Positions 35,448 to 44,057 of a DNA stretch of 64,000 bases are shown here, one piece after another. Source of the DNA: Pararhizobium qamdonense (GTDB taxonomy: Bacteria; Pseudomonadota; Alphaproteobacteria; Rhizobiales; Rhizobiaceae); contig NZ_CP119566.1 in assembly GCF_029277445.1 (NCBI RefSeq), positions 3,288,001 to 3,352,000 on the forward strand, given 5' to 3'. Both the position numbers and the translations under genes were made by a program. The notes under the pieces are model-generated. The model did not search any database. It saw only the letters and a program-made list of their open reading frames with translations, and was not told where the DNA came from. Position 1 is the stretch's first letter. Each line of letters starts with the position of its first letter.

Positions 35448-36134
35448 TCAGGCCCCCATCCCGGCTAAAAGGCTTTTACCGGCAATTTCCACATCAGGAA
35501 TTGTTTTTACGGCGCTTGCCGCATTGACAAGCACGAGCCGTTCCTGTCGCGATAGCTGATGAAGGTCACCACCCTCAAAATAGGTCATCGCCTTCAAGCT
35601 TTCACTCGGCTGGAACGATAACCCGTAGAGAGCCCTCGCGCCACCAAGCGCATGTGCCAAATCCTCGCCTGCGGTGATCAGGGCAGCGATATCCCGATAG
35701 TCCTTCGTTTCAATACGCTGAAGCAGGACTTTCACCTTGGTCGCGAATAGATCAAGGATCGATGCAACAGCCAGGACGCCGTCCTCTGTGAATTGCGGAA
35801 TGTCCAGTCTGCCTGTCCGAACAGGGCCAAAGAAGGATATTTTTACAGGTGCCTCTGCCTGGCCCGATACAGATGCAAGCACCGTGAGCGCATTTGGTTC
35901 ATGCTGAACGACGGTGGCTGTCCTCAGAAACGGCATAGCGTCATAAAGTGCGTCAAAATCCAGCGTCTTCTCTATGAAGAAGTCAAAATCGATGGATTGC
36001 CGGTGTCCAAGAAGCAACGCAATTGCCGTTCCGCCGTAGAGGACAAAACCCAGCTTTGCCGCAGGCCGAAGCAGCGGCCAGATGGACTGCTGCTCAAAAG
36101 GCAATGTCTCCAGATGAGGAATGAGAGCAGTCAC
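35448..36134 (-). CDS. AbiEii-like nucleotidyltransferase (putative toxin)
   Basis: 228 residues with a nucleotidyltransferase core: LYGGTAIALLLG followed by SIDFDFFIEK, the G-G...D-x-D signature of the AbiEii/AbiGii family (type IV TA or tRNA-modifying MenT-like toxins). It is shorter than typical AbiEii proteins (~300). The ATG overlaps the stop of the 102-aa gene upstream (ATGA). Base composition appears lower in GC than in adjacent core genes. Toxin function is a family inference. Confidence 0.8.
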   Translation of the reverse strand: MTALIPHLETLPFEQQSIWPLLRPAAKLGFVLYGGTAIALLLGHRQSIDFDFFIEKTLDFDALYDAMPFLRTATVVQHEPNALTVLASVSGQAEAPVKISFFGPVRTGRLDIPQFTEDGVLAVASILDLFATKVKVLLQRIETKDYRDIAALITAGEDLAHALGGARALYGLSFQPSESLKAMTYFEGGDLHQLSRQERLVLVNAASAVKTIPDVEIAGKSLLAGMGA

Positions 36135-36439
36135 ACAAATCTCCGCGAGGGCAGCGGCGGCACTTGGTCGATATCGGCAATACCGAGCCGGTAATGCCAG
36201 TAGGTCCAGGAACGCGGCGTGAATTGTCCGATCTCCGCCCGGTTCAGAACCTCGACCAGCATGTCGTTTCCGGCCAAGGCTTCGAGACGCTGGATGTCTT
36301 CGAAATCTCCGATGTTCATGACCTGCGCGATGACGCGTTCCGGCTGATCCGCCGCATCACTTGGGGATTTCCACCAGATGTATTTTTGGGCGAGGAGCAT
36401 CAGGCCCTCCCGATCTATCCTGCGTGCGGTCATATCCAT
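36131..36439 (-). CDS. 102-residue partner of the nucleotidyltransferase (putative antitoxin)
   Basis: No domain is recognised with confidence. Visible features: LAQKYIWWKSPSDAADQPER, then a helical FEDIQRLEALAGNDMLVEVL segment and a terminal WTYWHYRLGIADIDQVPPLP. It sits where the antitoxin of an AbiEi/AbiEii pair would be and overlaps the nucleotidyltransferase start, but lacks a recognisable winged-helix AbiEi domain. Starts at 36439 or Met3. Divergent from the Nudix gene with 74 bases between. Confidence 0.65.
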   Translation of the reverse strand: MDMTARRIDREGLMLLAQKYIWWKSPSDAADQPERVIAQVMNIGDFEDIQRLEALAGNDMLVEVLNRAEIGQFTPRSWTYWHYRLGIADIDQVPPLPSRRFV

Positions 36440-36513
36440 GCTCTTGCTTCGCTGGCTCCGATTGTATTTGGTTGATTAGCCGGAATATAGACCAGCATAT
36501 AGGAATTGCTTCG

Positions 36514-36951
36514 ATGAAAGACGACATGAGCCCGGCCGCTCCCCAACTTGCCTCATCCGCCATCCTCGAACGGGACGGACGCTATCTGCTGGTGCGCCGC
36601 GCCAATCCGCCTTCGGCCGACATGTATGCTTTTCCGGGCGGCCGTGCTGAGGCTGGCGAGACACCGGCACAGACGGCCGTGCGCGAGTTTCAGGAAGAGA
36701 CCGGCATTCTGCCGCGCAATCCGTTGCTATTTCAGACCTACGACCTGCCCGCCAACATATCCGACGGGGCGGGTGCGCGGCATTTCTTTCTTTCGGTGTT
36801 CAGGGTCGAGGCCGATGCCTTGTCCGTTGCGATCGCCGCCGACGATGCGGCCGATATCGGCTGGTATACGGCCGATGAGATCTTCGGCCTGCCAATCCCC
36901 GACAGCGTCCGGGAATGCGTGGAAAAACTCGAAGCCCTGCGCCAGCAATAA
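36514..36951 (+). CDS. Nudix hydrolase
   Basis: 145 residues with a complete Nudix box (GGRAEAGETPAQTAVREFQEETGI spans it; key residues G...E...REFQEETG). Resembles ADP-ribose/NADH-type or housecleaning Nudix enzymes; substrate unknown. The ATG at 36514 follows AGGAA. Could be co-transcribed with the secreted protein gene 54 bases downstream. Confidence 0.88.
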   Translation: MKDDMSPAAPQLASSAILERDGRYLLVRRANPPSADMYAFPGGRAEAGETPAQTAVREFQEETGILPRNPLLFQTYDLPANISDGAGARHFFLSVFRVEADALSVAIAADDAADIGWYTADEIFGLPIPDSVRECVEKLEALRQQ

Positions 36952-37005
36952 CAGCCGCGCCAAAATCCGCTTGCCCTTGGGCGTGATTCGGGGCTTGAAA
37001 GGACC

Positions 37006-37428
37006 ATGATCCGTTTTCAAGCCGCACGATCGTATCTTATTCTGGCTTTTGCCTGTTTGCCGCTCATTGCGCAGGCACAGACCGTTGCGCCATCGGAGAC
37101 GCCTGCTACCGCCACCGAGAAGCCCGCACCCTATGATGCGCGCCTGTTGCGCCTGTCGGAAATCCTTGGTTCCGTTCACTATTTGCGCACGCTCTGCAAG
37201 GATCCGGCCGCCGATGGCTGGCGGCAATCGATGCAGGAATTGCTCGACAAGGAGGCCAAGGGCGAAGCCGGGCGTCGGGCGCGCATGACCGCTGCGTTCA
37301 ACCGCGGCTACCGCACATTTGCCTCGGTTTACACGGCCTGCACGCCGCCGGCCGTCGTTGCCGACGAGCGATACCGTGCCGAAGGAGCAACACTTGCGTC
37401 AGAAATAACCGCCCGCTTTGGAAATTAA
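37006..37428 (+). CDS. TIGR02301-type secreted protein
   Basis: 140 residues. A Sec signal peptide (LILAFACLPLIAQAQ, cleavage after AQA) precedes a helical domain with two cysteines in LRTLCKDPAADGW and YTACTPPA that could pair. This pattern matches a rhizobial family of unknown function (TIGR02301). Periplasmic location is inferred. Confidence 0.8.
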   Translation: MIRFQAARSYLILAFACLPLIAQAQTVAPSETPATATEKPAPYDARLLRLSEILGSVHYLRTLCKDPAADGWRQSMQELLDKEAKGEAGRRARMTAAFNRGYRTFASVYTACTPPAVVADERYRAEGATLASEITARFGN

Positions 37429-37554
37429 CGATAAATTAACCTCTTTCTTCAGGAGCCCGTGTCGTTTTGGGAAAAGGCTGCTAAGGTTGTTAAGAGAGTG
37501 GTAAGAAGTGGCATCTCCCTTGAGTCTGGTGTCAAGTAAAGAGCGTGAAACGGC

Positions 37555-37824
37555 ATGGAACGAATGATGGAACCCAGTCTGAATGACATCGACGACATGA
37601 TTGTTCATGAGAAGATGCAGGCAGCCCTGGAACACCAGAATGAGGCCTGGGCGGATGGCATGGCAGATGGTATCGAACCTGAAATCATTGCCGATGCTGC
37701 CATTGCGCTTGCCATGCGTGAAACGATCCGCCTTCATGGCGAAGACGGGGCCGAGGCCATGCTGAATTCGCTTCGCGAGCGCATGCTGGCCGGTGAATTC
37801 TCGCCGGAACGCACCCTGCAGTAA
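37555..37824 (+). CDS. Conserved small acidic protein, function unknown
   Basis: 89 residues, mostly helical and acidic (DDMIVHEKMQAALEHQNEAW, then IIADAAIALAMRETIRLHG). No signal or membrane helix. Methionine-rich start, with candidate ATGs at 37555 and 37564. It precedes by 12 bases a secreted protein gene, probably one transcript. Confidence 0.7.
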   Translation: MERMMEPSLNDIDDMIVHEKMQAALEHQNEAWADGMADGIEPEIIADAAIALAMRETIRLHGEDGAEAMLNSLRERMLAGEFSPERTLQ

Positions 37825-37836
37825 TTCGAGGCCATC

Positions 37837-38586
37837 ATGGAACGTCAGATATCAGCATGCCGGATGCGTGCGGTTCGCCTTTCCGCGTTGTTGCTCGCCA
37901 GCCTTTTTTCCTCCTCCCTGCTCACGCCGCCTGCCGCTTTTGCGCTGAGCGAATTGAAGCAGATCCCCGGCGAAGTCAGCCAGGACCAGAAGGCCAAGGA
38001 CGTTCCGGCCGAAGAAAAGCCCGCCGAAAAAGTGCCGATGCAGATCCCGATGCCGGATCCGCTGGTCAACAAGCCCGCACGTACGGTCAAGGATGACACC
38101 GTCGAGGATCAGGCTCCTGCCGGCCCCGTCGAAGTTTTATCGGACGTTTCAAAAATCCCCCCCGCCGTCGCCCGGATGCGCGAACTGATCGTGGAAGCTG
38201 CCGCCTCCGGCGATATCGAGCGCCTGCGCCCCCTGCTCGGCAAAGGCCCGACCCAGACCCAGGTCGGCGAGACCGATGCCGATCCCATTGAGACGCTGAA
38301 GGGCCTGTCCGGCGATCCGCAGGGTATCGAGATCCTGGCGATCCTACTCGACGTTCTCTCGACCGGCTTCGTGCTCACGGAAAAGGGCACGCCCGACGAA
38401 GCCTATGTCTGGCCCTATTTTACCGAAAAGCCGCTTGCATCGCTAACGCCGCCTGAAAAGGTCGATCTTTTCCGGCTGGTGACAGCAGGCGATTTTGCCG
38501 AGATGGAAGAAGGCGGCAACTATAATTTCTACCGTGTCGGCATCACGCCCGATGGACAGTGGAAATTTTTTGTCGCTGGCGACTGA
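37837..38586 (+). CDS. Secreted rhizobial protein of unknown function
   Basis: 249 residues. Signal peptide with hydrophobic core LSALLLASLFSSSLL and likely cut near AFA-LSE, a charged low-complexity linker (about 45-100, many K/E/P/D), then a globular C-terminal domain (about 108-249) containing VARMRELIVEAAASGDIERL and ending NYNFYRVGITPDGQWKFFV. Seen by memory in related rhizobia without assigned function. Ends 73 bases before ygfZ. Confidence 0.75.
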   Translation: MERQISACRMRAVRLSALLLASLFSSSLLTPPAAFALSELKQIPGEVSQDQKAKDVPAEEKPAEKVPMQIPMPDPLVNKPARTVKDDTVEDQAPAGPVEVLSDVSKIPPAVARMRELIVEAAASGDIERLRPLLGKGPTQTQVGETDADPIETLKGLSGDPQGIEILAILLDVLSTGFVLTEKGTPDEAYVWPYFTEKPLASLTPPEKVDLFRLVTAGDFAEMEEGGNYNFYRVGITPDGQWKFFVAGD

Positions 38587-38659
38587 CGTCTCACGCAAAG
38601 CGCTTGCCGCGACGCTTGCGAAATCCTACCTGTTTGACCTGATGAACAGGACAAATGCC

Positions 38660-39499
38660 ATGCAGCCCGCCACCCTTCAAGATCGTGCCGTGATTACCGT
38701 GTCGGGACAGGACGCACAGGACTTCCTGCAGGCGCTGATCACGACCGATCTCGACCTTCTCGAGGATGCCGAAGCCAAGCCAGGCGCGCTCCTGACCCCG
38801 CAGGGCAAGATCCTCTTCGATTTCATGGTCACGCGCGACGGCACAACAATCCGCCTTGAAACAGGCACCGAGCAGGCCGAGGCGCTGTTGAAGCGGCTGA
38901 CCATGTACAAGCTGCGCGCGCCCATTTCGCTGGCGCTCACCAATCCCGCCGATGTGTCCATCCGCTTCGATGCGGCCCCCGGCGCTTATGCCGATGCGCG
39001 CTTTGCCAAGGCCGGACAGGCCGTTTACCGCGTCTATGGACCGGCTGGAGCCACCACGGGCGCCGGCGATTACGACCGCCTGCGCATCGCGAACGGCATT
39101 GCGGTGTCGGGCGCCGACTATGCGCTGCAGGACGCGTTTCCGCATGACGTGCTGATGGACAAGAACGGCGCGCTGTCGTTCAAGAAGGGTTGCTATGTCG
39201 GCCAGGAAGTCGTGTCGCGCATGCAGCACCGGGGCACCGCGCGCCGCCGTGTCGTGATCGTCGCGGCGGAAACGGCATTGCCGGAAACCGGCACCCCGCT
39301 CACTGCCAAGGGCCGCTCGATCGGTGTGCTTGGCAGCGTTATCGGCGGCTCGGGTCTGGCGATCGTGCGCATCGACAAGGCTGGCGAAGCCATCGCCTCG
39401 GGCGAGCCGATCCTTGCCGGCGATGTCGCGGTAACGCTCACCCTGCCCGCCTGGACCGGGCTCGATTTCCCGGCCGAGGCCGATGAGGCCACCGCCTGA
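38660..39499 (+). CDS. ygfZ: Folate-binding YgfZ/GcvT-like protein
   Basis: 279 residues, tetrahydrofolate-dependent helper for certain iron-sulfur enzymes (IBA57-like). The diagnostic KGCYVGQE motif is intact with Cys178. The start at 38660 (MQPATL) has AGGA nine bases upstream; an ATG at 38642 is also in frame. Its stop overlaps the ATG of the HD gene (TGATG). First gene of the ygfZ-HD-PTP-nadQ set. Confidence 0.92.
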   Translation: MQPATLQDRAVITVSGQDAQDFLQALITTDLDLLEDAEAKPGALLTPQGKILFDFMVTRDGTTIRLETGTEQAEALLKRLTMYKLRAPISLALTNPADVSIRFDAAPGAYADARFAKAGQAVYRVYGPAGATTGAGDYDRLRIANGIAVSGADYALQDAFPHDVLMDKNGALSFKKGCYVGQEVVSRMQHRGTARRRVVIVAAETALPETGTPLTAKGRSIGVLGSVIGGSGLAIVRIDKAGEAIASGEPILAGDVAVTLTLPAWTGLDFPAEADEATA

Positions 39500-40104
39500 T
39501 GTCTGCCCGGGCCTGGCAGCGCATGCTTTCCGGACGGCGGCTCGATCTGCTTGATCCCTCGCCGCTCGATGTCGAACTGTCCGATATTGCCCATGGGCTG
39601 GCCCGCGTTGCGCGCTGGAACGGCCAGACGAACGGCAACCATGCGTTTTCCGTTGCCCAGCACAGCCTCGTTGTCGAGGAAATCTTCCGCCGCCAGTTTC
39701 CCTACACGGCCGACGACTGCCAGATGGCGCTGCTGCACGATGCCCCTGAATATGTGATCGGCGACATGATCTCGCCGTTCAAGGCGGTGGTCGGCGGCGG
39801 CTACAAGGTTGTCGAAAAACGGCTGGAAGGCGCGATCCACCTGCGTTTCGGGCTTCCCGCGACAGCGCCTGCCGAGCTGAAGACCCGGATCAAGAAGGCC
39901 GACCAGATCGCCGCCTATTTCGAGGCGACCGTTCTGGCCGGGTTTTCGCTGAGCGAAGCCCGCAAATTCTTCGGCCAGCCGCGCGGCATTACCCGCGAGA
40001 TGATCCTGATCGATCCGCTTCCGGCCCTTGAGGCGCAAAAGCTGTTTGCCGAACGGTTCGACGCCATCGAGGCGGAACGGTCGGCTTTGCGGGCGGTGTT
40101 GTGA
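39499..40104 (+). CDS. HD-domain protein, YfbR-like 5'-deoxynucleotidase family
   Basis: 201 residues. HD metal motif: NHAFSVAQHS (first His), ALLHDAPEYVIGD (HD pair) and a later Asp in KKADQIAAYF. E. coli YfbR removes phosphate from dNMPs; the present match suggests the same type of phosphohydrolase. It overlaps ygfZ by one base and precedes the PTP gene by one. Confidence 0.88.
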   Translation: MSARAWQRMLSGRRLDLLDPSPLDVELSDIAHGLARVARWNGQTNGNHAFSVAQHSLVVEEIFRRQFPYTADDCQMALLHDAPEYVIGDMISPFKAVVGGGYKVVEKRLEGAIHLRFGLPATAPAELKTRIKKADQIAAYFEATVLAGFSLSEARKFFGQPRGITREMILIDPLPALEAQKLFAERFDAIEAERSALRAVL

Positions 40105-40105
40105 G

Positions 40106-40645
40106 ATGCCTGTGATCGTCATCTCGCCCCTGTCGCGTATCGCCGAGATGGCCGTGCGTCACCGCGCCTGCGAAATGATCAGCCTGATGGCGAAGGAGCA
40201 GAGCTTTCATCGCCCGGCGGTGATTGCGGCCAGCCGTCATCTGCTTTTGGGTATGAACGATATTACCTTTGCCGGAAATGCCGCGTTGGTGGCGCCGGGC
40301 GAAGAGCATGTGCTGGAGATCATCGACTTTGCTAGACAATGGGACCGGTCGGCGCCGCTGCTGATCCATTGCTGGATGGGGATTTCGCGCTCGCCAGCGG
40401 CAGCCGTCATTGCTGCGCTGGCGGTCGCGCCCGATCAGGACGAGACGGAGCTTGCGCTGCGCCTTCGCGCCGCCTCCGCCTATGTCACGCCCAATTCCCG
40501 GCTGATCGAGATTGGCGACCGGTTGCTGTCGCGCAATGGCCGGCTGGTGGCTGCGATCAAGGCGATCGGCCGTGGTGCCGATACGGATGGCAATGTGCCC
40601 TTCATCTTTTCCCCCGTGCCGGAGCCCGCCGTTCATGCCGGCTGA
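40106..40645 (+). CDS. Dual-specificity/tyrosine phosphatase-like protein
   Basis: 179 residues with a complete Cx5R active site HCWMGISRS (Cys89, Arg95), preceded by a hydrophobic strand, as in the PTP superfamily. The general acid Asp may lie in the MNDITF segment. Substrate unknown; rhizobial homologues sit beside the NAD regulator. Starts one base after the HD gene and overlaps nadQ by 11 bases. Confidence 0.83.
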   Translation: MPVIVISPLSRIAEMAVRHRACEMISLMAKEQSFHRPAVIAASRHLLLGMNDITFAGNAALVAPGEEHVLEIIDFARQWDRSAPLLIHCWMGISRSPAAAVIAALAVAPDQDETELALRLRAASAYVTPNSRLIEIGDRLLSRNGRLVAAIKAIGRGADTDGNVPFIFSPVPEPAVHAG

Positions 40646-41612
40646 GCGGACCGCCGCCGTCGAGATCGGCCTCAATGCGGCGATCGTCGCCGTCACCAGT
40701 CGTTCGCCGCGCATTCTCGCCGTCAGCGACGAGCATGGAAACAGCCGCGATGGCCTGCCCTTCGGTCCGTTCGATCCCGCCCGTCACCGGACGTTCGAAA
40801 ACAGCCTGCGCGACAGCGTCGAACAGCAGACGGCGCTCGACCTTGGTTATATCGAACAGCTCTATACATTCGGCGACCAGGGCCGCCACCGCATGGCCGG
40901 CGACAGCAGCACCCATATGGTGTCGGTCGGCTATCTCGCGCTCACCCGCACCGATGCGGAAAACAATGCACGGCTGGCCGAGGCCGGCGCCCATTGGCGC
41001 GACTGGTACAGCTACCTGCCCTGGGAGGACTGGCGGCAGGGCCGGCCGCTCCTGATCGACCAGCTTATTCTTCCGGCGCTGCGCCAATGGGAACAGGGCG
41101 GGCATCAGGAGGAGCGCTTGGGACTGCCGCAGCGGCGGACCCGCATCCGCCTTGCCTTCGGGCTCGACGATTTCCCCTGGGACGAGGAGCGCGTTCTGGA
41201 GCGCTACGAGCTTTTGTATGAGGCGGGTCTTGTCGGCGAAGCCATCATCGACGGACGCGCGGCACCGGGCAATACACCACCGCTTGGCCTGACCATGCGC
41301 CACGATCATCGCCGCATCGTTGCCACCGCCGTGGCGCGGCTGCGCGGCAAGATCAAATACCGGCCGGTGATCTTCGAACTGATGCCGCCGGAATTCACGC
41401 TGACGGACCTGCAGGCGACGGTCGAGGCGATTTCCGGGCGGCATCTGCACAAGCAGAATTTCCGCCGCCTGGTCGAGGGTGCCGAGCTGGTCGAACCGAC
41501 TGGCATGCTAACGGCTGCCACCGGCGGGCGGCCCGCAGCACTCTTCCGCTTTCGCCGCCAGATCCTCGACGAACGCCCCGCACCAGGGCTTAGAGCCTCG
41601 TACGGTAAATGA
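40635..41612 (+). CDS. nadQ: NAD biosynthesis regulator, NadQ type (degenerate Nudix plus winged helix)
   Basis: 325 residues. The N-terminal half is Nudix-like, but the catalytic box is decayed (LRDSVEQQTALDLGYIEQLY in place of REUxEExGU), as expected of a sensor domain. The C-terminal half is a winged helix (FTLTDLQATVEAISG then LHKQNFRRLVEGAELV) close to NrtR. I recall COG4111/NadQ as repressor of nadABC in Rhizobiales; the nad genes and a palindrome before nadA lie 3-8 kb away. It starts inside the PTP gene. The stop codon is buried in a 49-base palindrome. NrtR is the main alternative name. Confidence 0.8.
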   Translation: MPAERTAAVEIGLNAAIVAVTSRSPRILAVSDEHGNSRDGLPFGPFDPARHRTFENSLRDSVEQQTALDLGYIEQLYTFGDQGRHRMAGDSSTHMVSVGYLALTRTDAENNARLAEAGAHWRDWYSYLPWEDWRQGRPLLIDQLILPALRQWEQGGHQEERLGLPQRRTRIRLAFGLDDFPWDEERVLERYELLYEAGLVGEAIIDGRAAPGNTPPLGLTMRHDHRRIVATAVARLRGKIKYRPVIFELMPPEFTLTDLQATVEAISGRHLHKQNFRRLVEGAELVEPTGMLTAATGGRPAALFRFRRQILDERPAPGLRASYGK

Positions 41613-41638
41613 GACGCATTTATCGTACGAGGCTCTAA
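41590..41638. terminator. 22-bp stem palindrome spanning the nadQ stop codon
   Basis: Left arm TTAGAGCCTCGTACGG (41590-41605) continuing TAAATG, five-base loop AGACG, right arm CATTTATCGTACGAGG (41617-41632) continuing CTCTAA. One mismatch in 22 pairs. There is no T run, so it may be a stabilising mRNA end or a small mobile repeat rather than an intrinsic terminator. Confidence 0.65.
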
Positions 41639-41737
41639 AGTCGGCGGCCGATGACGCAAAGCCGGTCATTTCAGGGTTGACCCATCCGCCCTGCGCTCCA
41701 TCTCCCTCCCCTTCGAGCATGACAAGGGAAAGGCACG

Positions 41738-42565
41738 ATGGAACAACAGGCAACGGACGTCATCATCGCGACGCGCACGGCGCTGAGCCAAGCAAGCGCG
41801 CTCGCGGTTCAATATTCCTTCTCGACGTTCGGGGCGGTTATCCTGCTGTTCCTTGGCTGGGTCATATCGCGCGTTTTGCACAATTGGGCCTATTCCGGGC
41901 TTTCCAGGGTCCATGGCATCGACGAGACGCTGGCACGGTTCTTTTCCAACATCGTGCGGTACGCAATCCTCCTCCTCGTCTTCATCACGGTTCTCGGCCA
42001 GTTCGGGGTCCAGACGGCCTCGATCATCGCGGCATTGGGCGCCGCAGGCCTCGCCGTCGGACTGGCGCTGCAGGGAACGCTGCAAAATATTGCTGCGGGC
42101 ATCATGCTTCTGGTGCTGCGGCCGTTCCGGGTCGGAGAATCGATCGAGACCCCGGCGGTGACCGGCACCGTCACCGAAATCGGCCTGTTTGCCACGGAAC
42201 TGCGCACAGCCGACGGTCTCTACCGGCTGGCGCCCAATTCGACGCTTTGGAACGTTCCCGTTACCAATTACAGCCGCGAGCGGTTGCGCCGTCATGATCT
42301 GACAGTGGTGATCGGCAATGACGAAGATCTGGACGCGGCGCAGGCCACTCTGCTGGAGCTTGCCAAGGACCATCCCGCAATAGAGCACGCGCCCGCCCCC
42401 TCAACCTTCATCGCCGATCTCAGCAAGGACGGCACCTCCTTGACACTGCGCTACTGGGTTGCGACCGGACGCTGGTGGGCGACGACACGCGAGATGCTGC
42501 GGGCGGCAAAACGCGTCTTCTATTTGCCGGAGCAACCCGGCGAGGAGGAACCGGCAGCGGTGTGA
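41738..42565 (+). CDS. MscS-family mechanosensitive channel
   Basis: 275 residues, the size of E. coli MscS. Three membrane helices; pore helix with Gly/Ala packing (IIAALGAAGLAVGLALQGTL), then the beta-domain (VGESIETPAVTGTVTEIGLF) and C-terminal cytoplasmic alpha-beta domain. Relieves turgor on osmotic downshock. The ATG has AAGGG-type spacing upstream. Standing alone after the nadQ palindrome. Confidence 0.92.
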   Translation: MEQQATDVIIATRTALSQASALAVQYSFSTFGAVILLFLGWVISRVLHNWAYSGLSRVHGIDETLARFFSNIVRYAILLLVFITVLGQFGVQTASIIAALGAAGLAVGLALQGTLQNIAAGIMLLVLRPFRVGESIETPAVTGTVTEIGLFATELRTADGLYRLAPNSTLWNVPVTNYSRERLRRHDLTVVIGNDEDLDAAQATLLELAKDHPAIEHAPAPSTFIADLSKDGTSLTLRYWVATGRWWATTREMLRAAKRVFYLPEQPGEEEPAAV

Positions 42566-42589
42566 GCCGGAGCCTCGCCGGTCCGCCGG

Positions 42590-43102
42590 TTACTCGATGA
42601 CGGCGCAGGCAAGCCTGTCGCCGGCATCGCCGGACGGCTGGCTGCGATTGTCATCCGACTTCGCATGCACCATCAGCGCCCGGCCGCGAATGCCGTTTTC
42701 GGCATTGTCGAGCACCACCATACTGTTGAAAACCTGGGCGCGCATGACGCCATCCGCGCCGACATACTGATTGGGCATATCACCGGCATGCGGGCCATTC
42801 GCCGCGAGGAACCCATGCTCGGTCTCGCCGGGATTGAAATGCTTACCGGCCGATTCGTGATTGTGCGCTGCGTCGCATTTGCCGGTTTCATGCACATGGA
42901 AGGCCACCCATTTTCCCGGCGGCAGGTTTGTCACTTCCACCTCGATCAGCACACCGTTCTTGCCCTGCGTCAGCGACGCCCGTCCGGTTTCCTTGCCATC
43001 CTTCCCGACGAAATTGGCGACCGCCGTCTGCGATGACGGTTGTGCAAAGGCGGCACCCGTCGTGACGAGAACCATGGCGAGTGTGGTGATCAGGCGTTTC
43101 AT
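42590..43102 (-). CDS. sodC: Cu/Zn superoxide dismutase, periplasmic
   Basis: 170 residues with a cleavable signal peptide (ending TTGAAFA-QPS). Metal-binding segments AFHVHETGKC, HFNPGETEHGF, HAGDMPN and MVHAKSDD hold the Cu and Zn histidines; the disulfide cysteines are in ETGKCD and RLACAVIE. The ATG at 43102 has GGAGGA. Converges with mscS, 24 bases away. Confidence 0.94.
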   Translation of the reverse strand: MKRLITTLAMVLVTTGAAFAQPSSQTAVANFVGKDGKETGRASLTQGKNGVLIEVEVTNLPPGKWVAFHVHETGKCDAAHNHESAGKHFNPGETEHGFLAANGPHAGDMPNQYVGADGVMRAQVFNSMVVLDNAENGIRGRALMVHAKSDDNRSQPSGDAGDRLACAVIE

Positions 43103-43207
43103 GAGAGAGTCCTCCGGTGGGGTGATGTCCTCAAGATGCAACGCCTGATGACGCCGGCGGTTCCATCATCAACCGCAGCGCACCTCTCACTTGCAGCAAG
43201 CGCCGGA

Positions 43208-43945
43208 TCAGAAAATCCGCACCGCCGATGTGGCGATGATGATAAGCGCAACGGCAATCATCAGCGGCCGCACCGGCAAGTGCTTGACGACAAGCGCGCC
43301 GATCGGGGCCGCGAGCACGCCACCAATGACGAGACCGATGGCGGAGCCCAGATCCGACCAGCCGAGCGTCATCACGAAGGTCGCCGAAATCGTCAGGGTG
43401 ACGGCGAATTCGGTGAGGCTGGTGGAGCCGATGACCTTTTTCGGATCATGGCCACGGCCGATCAGCGAGGTCGTGACGATCGGTCCCCAGCCACCGCCGC
43501 CGGCCGCATCCAGCGCGCCGCCGCCAAGACCGATGAACGGCACCGCCCAATCACGGACCTCGCGCAGCCAGAGCGGACGGAACGCCTTGAACAGGATATA
43601 GACGCCGACCAGCACCAGATAGGCCGAGACGAACGGCTCGATCATCTCGCCATCGACATTAGAGACGCCATAGGCACCCAGCGCGCCGCCGATCATGCCG
43701 GCCGGCGCTAAACGCGCAACAAGGCGCCAGTCGATATTGCGCTGGTAGGTATGGGAGGCGCCGGAGGCGGCAGTGGTGAAAATCTCGGCGATATGCGTCA
43801 TGGCGCTCGCCGTTGCCGGCGGCATGCCGACGGCGAGCAGACTGGTGGTGGACAAAAGACCAAAGGCCATGCCGAGCGCGCCATCGACCAATTGCGCGAA
43901 AAAACCGATGACGACGAACATCCAGAAATCTGCCGGCACGAACAA
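43208..43945 (-). CDS. TSUP (TauE/SafE) family transporter
   Basis: 245 residues, about eight membrane helices. Repeated glycine-rich helix ends (GALGMAFGLLSTTSLLAVG, GGGALDAAGGGGWGPIV) are typical of the family, which exports or imports sulfite, sulfoacetate, taurine or related small sulfur anions. Substrate not predictable. Precedes sodC by ~100 bases on the same strand. Confidence 0.88.
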   Translation of the reverse strand: MFVPADFWMFVVIGFFAQLVDGALGMAFGLLSTTSLLAVGMPPATASAMTHIAEIFTTAASGASHTYQRNIDWRLVARLAPAGMIGGALGAYGVSNVDGEMIEPFVSAYLVLVGVYILFKAFRPLWLREVRDWAVPFIGLGGGALDAAGGGGWGPIVTTSLIGRGHDPKKVIGSTSLTEFAVTLTISATFVMTLGWSDLGSAIGLVIGGVLAAPIGALVVKHLPVRPLMIAVALIIIATSAVRIF

Positions 43946-44057
43946 TCCTTCTTCAAATCCAACCGTTTAAAACCCGGCTTATTTGCGCCAACACTGTCCT
44001 ATAGGTAAAGGTTCCAGAACGGCAATTCACAAGCGCTGTGCGATAAAGGAGGCACCC

